DNA of 5,231 nucleotides from Pseudomonadota bacterium (GTDB lineage: Bacteria; Pseudomonadota; Gammaproteobacteria; Steroidobacterales; Steroidobacteraceae): NCBI GenBank assembly GCA_021792815.1, contig JAJYTX010000250.1:1-5231 (forward strand), read 5' to 3'. Of this stretch, positions 1 through 4,628 are shown piece after piece. The translations under genes were made by a program, and so were the position numbers. Under the pieces are notes generated by a model that made no database searches, was not told the DNA's origin, and saw only the letters and a program-made list of their open reading frames with translations. Each line of letters begins with the position of its first letter. The first letter of the stretch is position 1.

Positions 1-78
1 CCTGCGCGTGGCCGACTCCTGAGCGCGCCGCACCCAGGCTTCCCCATGTTACACAGCATTGCGAGCAGGCTCCGATGA
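1..78 (+). other. Possible 3' end of an upstream gene (two frames open)
   Basis: Two reading frames enter from the left edge. Frame 2 ends at TGA 20-22 with the tail LRVADS. Frame 1 stays open to TGA 76-78 and would overlap the ATG of the next gene by ATGA, a typical operon junction. Too little is present to choose between them or name a product. Putative thymidine or AMP phosphorylase genes sit beside prs-like genes in some proteobacteria, but nothing here demonstrates that. Confidence 0.3.
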
Positions 79-1082
79 CCAGACCCGCGGTTCTCGCCGC
101 GCTCACCGAAAGCTCCGTTGCCGCTGCGGCGCTCGCCCGGCACGCCGGACTGGCAATGCTGCCGATCGAGGAGCGGCGCTTCGAAGACGGTGAGTTCAAG
201 CTGCGGCCCCTCGAGTCGGTGCGCGGCCGCGATGTGTTCGTGCTGCAGCACCTCGCCGGATCGGCGGGCGCGCCGGTGTGCGAGCGGCTGGTCCGGCTGC
301 TGTTCCTGCTGCAAGGCCTGCGCGATGCCGGCGCGGCATCGATCGTCGTGCTGCTGCCGTATCTGGCGTTTGCCCGCAAGGATCGGCGCACCCAGCTGCG
401 CGATCCGCTGACCCTGCGCTACGTCGCACAACTGCTCGAGGCGACCCACGTTGATTGTCTAGTCAGTCTGGATGTGCACAATCCCGCCGCATTCGACAAT
501 GCGTTCCGCATTCCGACCGTGCACCTCACGGCGCTTGCACTGCTCGCCGAGCACTTCGCCGTCGAGCCGCTCCCGGGTGCGCTCGCCGTGGTCTCACCGG
601 ATGTCGGCGGCATCAAGCGCGCGCAGCTCTTCAGCGAACGGCTCGCCGCCCGTGTCGGCCCGGATGTCGAGCTCGCGTTCGTGACCAAACGCCGCGCGAG
701 GGATGTCGTCTCAACCGGCCGCCTCGCGGGCGAGGTCTGCGGTCGCAGTGTGATCGTGCTCGATGACCTGTGCGCCACCGGCGGAACGCTGATTCGCGCG
801 GCGCAGGCCTGCCGGCGCGCCGGGGCCGCATCGGTCCGGGTGGCCTTCACGCACGCGCCGACCTCCGGTGGGCTCGCAGCGCTGATGGCGAGTGCGGACA
901 TCTGCGGCATCGTCATGACCGACAGCACGGGAGTCGATCGGCCGCCGAGCCTGAGCGCCGCGGCATCGAAACTCGTCACGCTGCCGGTCGCGCCGCTGTT
1001 CGGCGAGCTCGTGCGCCGGATGCTCGCGGGTGTGCCCGTGGCGCCGCTGCTCGAGGACTGGCCGGCGCCCTGCGGCGGATGA
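75..1082 (+). CDS. prs: Ribose-phosphate pyrophosphokinase family protein (PRPP synthase-like)
   Basis: Predicted cytosolic enzyme that transfers pyrophosphate from ATP to ribose 5-phosphate, giving PRPP for nucleotide, His, Trp and NAD synthesis. The 335 residues keep the two-lobed type I phosphoribosyltransferase architecture in order: FEDGE at 36-40 (ATP lobe), PYLAFARKDRR at 95-105, a DVH motif with a likely catalytic His at 135, SPDVGGIKRA at 174-183, a catalytic-loop KRR at 205-207, and the PRPP-binding loop DDLCATGGTL at 230-239. It is about 20 residues longer than the usual 315. The PRPP loop reads CATGG where housekeeping enzymes have a DTAGT-like sequence, and the DVH segment lacks the usual following Ala. 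This suggests an accessory paralog rather than the main Prs. The ATG at 75 has only a weak GCAGG upstream, and an open frame ends across it, so translation may be coupled to an upstream gene. Its last 107 bp overlap the convergent kinase-like gene. The family call is firm; equivalence to the housekeeping Prs is not. Confidence 0.88.
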   Translation: MTRPAVLAALTESSVAAAALARHAGLAMLPIEERRFEDGEFKLRPLESVRGRDVFVLQHLAGSAGAPVCERLVRLLFLLQGLRDAGAASIVVLLPYLAFARKDRRTQLRDPLTLRYVAQLLEATHVDCLVSLDVHNPAAFDNAFRIPTVHLTALALLAEHFAVEPLPGALAVVSPDVGGIKRAQLFSERLAARVGPDVELAFVTKRRARDVVSTGRLAGEVCGRSVIVLDDLCATGGTLIRAAQACRRAGAASVRVAFTHAPTSGGLAALMASADICGIVMTDSTGVDRPPSLSAAASKLVTLPVAPLFGELVRRMLAGVPVAPLLEDWPAPCGG

Positions 1083-2271
1083 CCGGGACATCGCCCGGGG
1101 CGGTCTTGCCGGCCAGACGCGCGCTCGCGGCGGCACGACGGCTCAGGCGCAGTGCGTCTGAAAGGTATGAACAGGCCCGGGCACGCCAGGCGCGCCGCTC
1201 GGCGGCGAACGCCTCATCCCTCAGGTGCCATGCGCTGATCTGGGCACGCACCGCGGCGCGCCGGCTCATGTAGAACTCGCTCAGCGCCCGCGAAACCCGG
1301 TCGCCCGAGAGGCTGCGGTAGCCGGCCACCAGGCGCGCGGCGACCCGCGGTGCCGAGAGCCGCGTGCACTCGAGCGCGAGGAACGCGATCTCCTCGGCGG
1401 GGTCGAGCCGGCGCAGGTCGCGGTCGAACTCGAGACAGTCAATCACGCAGGCGCCCGATGCACATGCGCCGAGGAACACGTGCTCCGGCCGCAGATCTCC
1501 GTGTCCGTCGACCAGATGCGCCCCGCGGCCGGTGAAGACCGCGGCATGTTCGGCGAGAAGCCGCAGCTGCGATCGGGCGAGCCGCGCCACCTGCCGGGAA
1601 TTCAGGGCGAGATCGGCCGCGCCGAGTTCGTGCGCATTGTGCACGATCTGGCGGCGCAGCCGCGCGAGGTAGGCCCGATCGCTCAGCGGGCGCCGCTCTG
1701 CCTGTCTGAAGAACGCCGTCAGTCTTCTCAGGAGCCGCTGCAGATCGCGCCCGCGCACGGCCCGCTGCGCCAACAACCGGTCGAGACTGCGGGCGGCAGG
1801 GAGCCTGCGCATCTCCACCAGCCAGTCAACGGTCCGGACGCCCGCCCGGCGCGAGAAATTTCCCGCGCGCGTGCGCCGCAGCGCAACGACTCGCCGGTAG
1901 ACCCCGGGTGCGAGCCGCCGATTGAGCCGCAGCTCCGCCCGGCAGGCGCTTTCGCGGGCCGCCAGCGTGCGGTAGTCCATCGACGCCTGGCGCATTGGCT
2001 TTTTGAGCTTGAATGCACGTGCGCCGGCCAGAAACACCCAGGCGAAGTGTGTTTCGATGACTTCGACGGTGCGCGGATGTCCGGCAAAGTGACGCGGATC
2101 GGAGAGAAACGCGACCTTACTCTGCAGAGCGCGATCCGTGGCGAGGCCAGCGTTTGCCCGGGACCGTTGCCGCACCCCGGCCGCGGGTACGCGTCCGGCT
2201 TGCGCCCGCGGCTCCCGCGAGCGCCGGTCCCCGGCCTGCAGCCCCGCGCGGGCAGCAATGGATCTACGCAC
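976..2271 (-). CDS. COG2187-type aminoglycoside-phosphotransferase-like protein
   Basis: Resembles the uncharacterised kinase-like family (COG2187) that often occurs alone or fused to a P-loop kinase; no substrate is established. The domain starts near residue 53 (AFLSDPRHF). It has ETHFAWVFLAG at 73-83, a VAIK-like KLKKP at 88-92, ELRLNRRLAPGVY at 113-125, a Brenner-like loop DGHGDLRPEHVFL at 255-267, the metal-binding counterpart IDCLEFD at 277-283, and PAEEIAFLALEC at 291-302. In the loop, His replaces the Asn common in phosphotransferases. The outermost start is GTG at 2271, 23 bp after the CBS gene stop, with a poor Shine-Dalgarno. GTG at 2175 and CTG at 2127 are in frame and closer to the domain, and residues 1-50 are low-complexity Arg/Ala, so the true start may be internal. 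Residues beyond about 390 are also Arg/Ala-rich and mostly antisense to the prs-like gene. Probably the last gene of the minus-strand operon. Confidence 0.8.
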   Translation of the reverse strand: MRRSIAARAGLQAGDRRSREPRAQAGRVPAAGVRQRSRANAGLATDRALQSKVAFLSDPRHFAGHPRTVEVIETHFAWVFLAGARAFKLKKPMRQASMDYRTLAARESACRAELRLNRRLAPGVYRRVVALRRTRAGNFSRRAGVRTVDWLVEMRRLPAARSLDRLLAQRAVRGRDLQRLLRRLTAFFRQAERRPLSDRAYLARLRRQIVHNAHELGAADLALNSRQVARLARSQLRLLAEHAAVFTGRGAHLVDGHGDLRPEHVFLGACASGACVIDCLEFDRDLRRLDPAEEIAFLALECTRLSAPRVAARLVAGYRSLSGDRVSRALSEFYMSRRAAVRAQISAWHLRDEAFAAERRAWRARACSYLSDALRLSRRAAASARLAGKTAPGDVPVIRRRAPASPRAAAPRAHPRASGARARRTAARPAA

Positions 2272-2294
2272 CCGCGTCCGTCACGCGCTCCGTC

Positions 2295-2771
2295 CTAGGG
2301 GCCCGGCCAGCTCTGCGCCGGCAGGGACGTCGAGCGGCCTTCGTGACCCGACTGGCTGCCCACCAGACGCGCGAGCGCCCGCAGCTCCTCGGTCAGCACC
2401 GGCAACAGATCATCCAGGGAGACGATGCCCACGAGGTCTCCGGACTCGCTCACCACGGGCGCCCGGCGCACCCGCCGCAACCGCATCCGCTCGAGCGCTT
2501 CCCCGACACCCGAGGACTCCGCCACGGTCAACGGGTCACGGGTCATCACATCCCCGACCGTGAGACCGGCGAGCTCCTTCCCGAGAGAAACCTGACCGCG
2601 AACGATGTCGCGATCCGTAACGATCCCGATCGGCCGGACCAGGCCCGGTGCGCTCTCGACCACGACCAGGGCCCCGACGCGGCGTTTGATCATCTCCGCC
2701 GCGGCACTCGCCAGCGGCTCGCCAGCCCGGTAGATGTACACCTCTCGACTGCACACCTCTCCGATGTTCAT
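2295..2771 (-). CDS. Tandem CBS-domain protein
   Basis: A 158-residue soluble protein made almost entirely of a Bateman module. CBS1 spans about 7-62 (SREVYIYRAGEPLASAAAEM, then PIGIVTDRDI at 47-56) and CBS2 about 72-131 (VGDVMTRDPLTV, then LVGIVSLDDLL at 113-123). CBS pairs in other proteins bind adenine nucleotides such as AMP, ATP or S-adenosylmethionine and act as energy sensors; the ligand here is not known. No other domain is fused, so it must act through a partner. The last 20 residues look disordered. The ATG at 2771 is well supported by GAGGAGG seven bases upstream. The start overlaps the stop of the preceding small ORF by ATGA, and the COG2187 gene follows after 23 bp, so the three are likely cotranscribed. 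Confidence 0.9.
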   Translation of the reverse strand: MNIGEVCSREVYIYRAGEPLASAAAEMIKRRVGALVVVESAPGLVRPIGIVTDRDIVRGQVSLGKELAGLTVGDVMTRDPLTVAESSGVGEALERMRLRRVRRAPVVSESGDLVGIVSLDDLLPVLTEELRALARLVGSQSGHEGRSTSLPAQSWPGP

Positions 2772-2938
2772 GCGGGATCCTCCTCGGGCTGACGCTCCGG
2801 GCGGTCAGCCGGCCGCGGCGCCGCGTCGCGCACCGGCTGAGCATGCGGCACCGCCCAGCCGCGCCGCCATTCGTTGATGTGCCTATCGGCGATCAGTGAT
2901 GCGCCGGCCACGGCCAGGACGTCAGCGGGAATTAACAT
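2768..2938 (-). CDS. Small hypothetical protein, 56 aa
   Basis: Starts at ATG 2938 and ends at TGA 2768-2770, which overlaps the CBS gene start as ATGA. The product opens with a hydrophobic, Ala/Leu-rich stretch (MLIPADVLAVAGASLIADRH), has Trp-containing INEWRRGWAV at 21-30, and ends in a charged, Pro-rich tail. I recognise no family. In favour: the coupled junction, GC-rich third positions and placement at the head of an operon. Against: no Shine-Dalgarno before the ATG, which follows an AT-rich stretch directly. The frame is open far upstream through the ATPase gene on the same strand, but that is an out-of-frame shadow, so this ATG is the only sensible start. The small ORF could instead be leader sequence of the CBS mRNA. 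Confidence 0.4.
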   Translation of the reverse strand: MLIPADVLAVAGASLIADRHINEWRRGWAVPHAQPVRDAAPRPADRPERQPEEDPA

Positions 2939-2946
2939 GATATAAT
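2938..2946 (+). promoter_or_regulatory. Extended -10 promoter for the DUF190 gene
   Basis: TGATATAAT matches the extended -10 consensus (TG, one base, TATAAT) at every position, inside an AT-rich island of otherwise GC-rich DNA. No good -35 hexamer lies 16-18 bp upstream, which extended -10 promoters can tolerate. Transcription would start near 2953 and give a leader of about 150 nt before the ATG at 3107. The TG begins at the edge of the divergent 56-aa ORF start codon, so the two directions may compete for this site. Confidence 0.5.
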
Positions 2947-2955
2947 CACTGTATT

Positions 2956-2980
2956 TTATTGATATTAATGAAATTAATAA
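2956..2980. repeat. AT-rich imperfect palindrome, operator-like
   Basis: A 25-bp dyad with 9 of 12 paired positions matching. The outer arms are TTATT (2956-2960) and AATAA (2976-2980), and two copies of the self-complementary ATTAAT lie at 2964-2969 and 2973-2978. It sits just downstream of the predicted start site of the rightward promoter and upstream of the leftward CBS operon, where a regulator could act on both. Low-complexity AT sequence can form such dyads by chance. Confidence 0.3.
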
Positions 2981-3023
2981 GAGATGTTCCTCCGTCGAAA
3001 CCTCAGAGGTGAGGCGCGCCACA

Positions 3024-3070
3024 GCGGCCGGTGCCCACAGGCCGCAGATTGAGCCCCCCCGGCTGCGGGG
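3024..3070 (+). promoter_or_regulatory. Two hairpins in the leader of the DUF190 gene
   Basis: If transcription starts near 2953, the leader contains a 6-bp stem GCGGCC/GGCCGC (3024-3029 with 3040-3045) and a perfect 5-bp stem CCCCG/CGGGG with loop GCTG (3057-3061 with 3066-3070), ending 36 nt before the start codon. There is no T-run, so neither is a standard terminator. No known riboswitch consensus was recognised. GC-rich sequence makes short stems common, so function is uncertain. Confidence 0.25.
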
Positions 3071-3106
3071 CATAGACTCGACCGGCCTGTTCGGGAGCGG
3101 CGCATC

Positions 3107-3460
3107 ATGCAGGGTTCGTTCTTCCGGTTCTACGTCCACGAGGACCATCGCCATCGCGGCCAGCTCGTGTGGGAATGGCTGCTCGAACAAGGTAACCGCC
3201 TCGGCATTCGCGGCGGCTCGGCGTTCAAGGCCATGGCCGGCTTCGGCCGCCATCACCTGCTGCACGAGGCCCGCTTCTTCGAGCTCGCCGGCTCGCTCAC
3301 GGTCGAGGTGGAGTTCATCGTGACGCCGACCGAGGCGCAGCGGCTCCTCGAGCTGCTTCATCGGGAGCACGTGCGGCTGTTCTACGCCTACCTGCCGGCG
3401 CACTTCGGCGTCATCAATCCCGACACCGCCGATCCGCCCGCGGTGGCCGAGGATCCCTGA
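3107..3460 (+). CDS. DUF190 family PII-like protein
   Basis: A 117-residue protein matching the DUF190 family (COG1993), small proteins with a PII/ferredoxin-like fold thought to be signalling or sensory trimers; no general function is established. Visible features are the N-terminal strand FFRFYVHED, the HRHRG loop at 14-18, a helix WEWLLEQGNRLGIRGGSAF, the family core KAMAGFGRHHLLHEARFFEL at 41-60, the strand SLTVEVEFIV at 63-72, and a final helix (EAQRLLELLH) with a strand. The length is normal for the family. The ATG at 3107 has GGGAG about nine bases upstream. It is divergent from the CBS operon across an AT-rich control region and overlaps the ATPase gene tail-to-tail by 73 bp. The usual crcB (fluoride channel) neighbour of many DUF190 genes is absent here. 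Confidence 0.88.
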   Translation: MQGSFFRFYVHEDHRHRGQLVWEWLLEQGNRLGIRGGSAFKAMAGFGRHHLLHEARFFELAGSLTVEVEFIVTPTEAQRLLELLHREHVRLFYAYLPAHFGVINPDTADPPAVAEDP

Positions 3461-4200
3461 GCGGCCCGGCAGCCGACAGCACTCGGCGCCGATGCGCCGC
3501 GCAGCAGCGCGAGCGCGCGGTAGCGCACGGCGGCCTCCGTGTCCACACAGAGCACCGTGACCAGCGGTCCGCAGGCGCGCCAGTAGCGCTGCTCGCAGGC
3601 GAGCTCGGCACACGTCACGATCCATCCCGGCCGGCCGCGCGCCGCCGCGATGAAAACGCGCGCCGCGCCCGCATCGAGCGCCGCCAGCCGCAGAGCGCCC
3701 CAGCGCTGCTCGAGCAGCCGCCGCAGTTGCCGCGGCGTCGCCAACGGCATGCGCACCGACATCGCCCCATAACGCCACGGACGCAACCGGCCGCGCTCCT
3801 TCCCGGTGTCGACATCGACTGCAGTCAACACAGCCGCGACCTGGCCGTGCAGCCGCCGCAGGAAGCACGCCGTGGCGCTGCCGCGGCACTGGAAGTGATC
3901 GAGCAACAGCACTCCCGGCCGTTGATCCGCGGCACTCCACAGGCGCGCACGGGCGATGCGACGCCCCACTTCCAGTGTGTCCACCCCGGGATAGGCGCGC
4001 TCCAGCGTCCGGGTAAGGTCATCGAGCGCGGTCGTGGAGGCCGAGTAGGCGCAGGGAACGGCGCTGCGCCGCAGCCGTGCGTGCAATTCCGCGAGCACGG
4101 TCGACTTGCCGCTGCCGCGCGGACCATAGAGCGTCAGATGCTCGCCGCGCAGCAGCCGCTGTTCCAACAGCGCGGTCAGCTCAGCCAATTGAAACTGCAA
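3388..4200 (-). CDS. P-loop ATPase (AAA-like), unknown role
   Basis: A 270-residue soluble protein with Walker A GPRGSGKST at 26-34 and Walker B VLLLDHF at 97-103, followed by an arginine-rich helical region (TPRQLRRLLEQRW at 155-167) and a GRPGW motif at 189-193 in a possible sensor-2 position. The residue after the Walker B Asp is His, not the usual catalytic Glu, so hydrolysis may be slow or use another residue. The overall shape recalls small AAA/ExeA-type ATPases that load or release partners, but no family is certain. The only long-form start is TTG at 4200, because an in-frame TGA lies at 4213-4215. A weak AGCAGG precedes it, and TTG at 4188 is an alternative. The C-terminal 24 residues are Gly/Ser/Ala-rich and antisense to the DUF190 gene. 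Transcribed away from the hyf-like operon, across the inverted repeat. Confidence 0.75.
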   Translation of the reverse strand: MQFQLAELTALLEQRLLRGEHLTLYGPRGSGKSTVLAELHARLRRSAVPCAYSASTTALDDLTRTLERAYPGVDTLEVGRRIARARLWSAADQRPGVLLLDHFQCRGSATACFLRRLHGQVAAVLTAVDVDTGKERGRLRPWRYGAMSVRMPLATPRQLRRLLEQRWGALRLAALDAGAARVFIAAARGRPGWIVTCAELACEQRYWRACGPLVTVLCVDTEAAVRYRALALLRGASAPSAVGCRAAQGSSATAGGSAVSGLMTPKCAGR

Positions 4201-4240
4201 GGATCTGCCTGCTCATGTCGGTCCGAGACCCTACCATTGC

Positions 4241-4448
4241 AGGCATCATCAGCCGCGGAACGCGGCGATTCGGGGAGGCATGCCATCTCCCATCGAACCG
4301 GCAGTCTAGAACTCCCCACGGCCCGCCGGCAAGCGTTTCGAATGACCGGCCCGATGCTTGCTGGTGGCCCACCGCCTGTGTATATTGACTCGCCGGGAGA
4401 TGGCATTCCTCCTGCAATAAGAACCGCCGCCAACGGCTGATGATGCCT
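4241..4448. repeat. 208-bp nested imperfect inverted repeat between divergent genes
   Basis: Four blocks pair symmetrically around position 4344-4345. The outer block, AGGCATCATCAGCCG (4241-4255) with 4434-4448, matches 15 of 15. The next, 4262-4271 with 4421-4430, matches 9 of 10. GGAGGCATGCCATCTCCC (4274-4291) with 4395-4412 matches 17 of 18. The inner block, 4321-4334 with 4356-4369, matches 11 of 14, and its three G/A differences would still pair as G-U or C-A style changes in one strand. Similarity stops sharply outside 4241 and 4448. It could be a duplicated, mirrored promoter region serving both flanking genes, or a remnant of a MITE-like element. No clear target-site duplication flanks it. 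Confidence 0.8.
4401..4416 (+). promoter_or_regulatory. Sigma-54-type (-24/-12) promoter for the hyf-like operon
   Basis: TGGCATTCCTCCTGCA carries the invariant GG and GC at the exact sigma-54 spacing, compared with consensus TGGCACG-N4-TTGCW. The -24 TGGCA is perfect and the -12 is CTGCA. Transcription would start near 4427, 58 nt before the small ORF. Sigma-54 control fits known hydrogenase-4 and formate hydrogenlyase operons of enteric bacteria, which use FhlA-type activators. Binding sites for such an activator would be expected in the centre of the inverted repeat, but I could not identify them. Confidence 0.5.
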
Positions 4449-4454
4449 ACCGGT

Positions 4455-4471
4455 TCCGTCGTTGCGACGGA
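4455..4471 (+). promoter_or_regulatory. Hairpin overlapping the Shine-Dalgarno of the small ORF
   Basis: TCCGTCG and CGACGGA form a perfect 7-bp stem with loop TTG, extendable by one T-G wobble. Its 3' strand includes the first three bases of the Shine-Dalgarno GGAGGAG (4469-4475). Folding could limit ribosome access to the 47-codon ORF and, through coupling, to hyfC. There is no T-run, so it is not a terminator. Confidence 0.45.
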
Positions 4472-4484
4472 GGAGCGGTAGCGC

Positions 4485-4628
4485 ATGAGACCCGAGTTCG
4501 TCCCGAGTCCCTTCTCCACGCTGCGCGCGTGGCGCGAGCCGTGTGCCCGCTCGAAGCGGATCGTTGCGTTTATGAAACGCATCCGTCCGAGACGCGGCCC
4601 GATTGCGCCGGGAAAGGATGAGGCGTGA
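4485..4628 (+). CDS. Small basic hypothetical protein, 47 aa, coupled to hyfC
   Basis: ATG 4485 follows a strong Shine-Dalgarno, GGAGGAG, with nine bases of spacing. The frame ends at TGA 4626-4628, overlapping the GTG of the next gene as GTGA, a classic translational-coupling junction. The product begins MRPEFVPSPF and ends RGPIAPGKDEA. It is strongly basic (12 Arg/Lys of 47, concentrated at 14-37, including AFMKRIRPRRG at 28-38) and has no membrane segment. I recognise no family. It may be a small accessory or assembly protein of the membrane complex, or a leader peptide whose translation opens the hyfC start. It lies immediately downstream of the predicted sigma-54 start site, as the first gene of the operon. 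Confidence 0.6.
   Translation: MRPEFVPSPFSTLRAWREPCARSKRIVAFMKRIRPRRGPIAPGKDEA

Noticed and set aside
1083..1098. Hairpin CCGGG/CCCGG just after the prs-like stop as a terminator
   Set aside because: The stem is only 5 bp with no T-run, and it lies inside the convergent coding region.
1225..2298. Long plus-strand ORF (357 codons)
   Set aside because: Antisense shadow of the COG2187 gene, whose opposite strand carries clear kinase-like motifs.
2968..3052. Two tiny plus-strand ORFs in the DUF190 leader (ATG 2968 and ATG 2984)
   Set aside because: 14 and 22 codons with no Shine-Dalgarno; chance occurrence is likely.
2939..3106. Fluoride riboswitch upstream of the DUF190 gene, as near some crcB/DUF190 loci
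   Set aside because: No sequence resembling the conserved fluoride aptamer core was found.
2939..3940. Upstream part of the minus-strand frame ending at 2768
   Set aside because: Overlaps the ATPase gene on the same strand in another frame and the DUF190 gene on the other strand; composition is non-protein-like. Only the part from ATG 2938 was kept.
4385..4413. Sigma-70 promoter using TTGACT at 4385-4390
   Set aside because: The position 17 bp downstream is CCTCCT, with no -10 resemblance.
3727..4440. Plus-strand ORF (237 codons)
   Set aside because: Antisense to the Walker-motif ATPase and runs through the inverted repeat; no recognisable domain.
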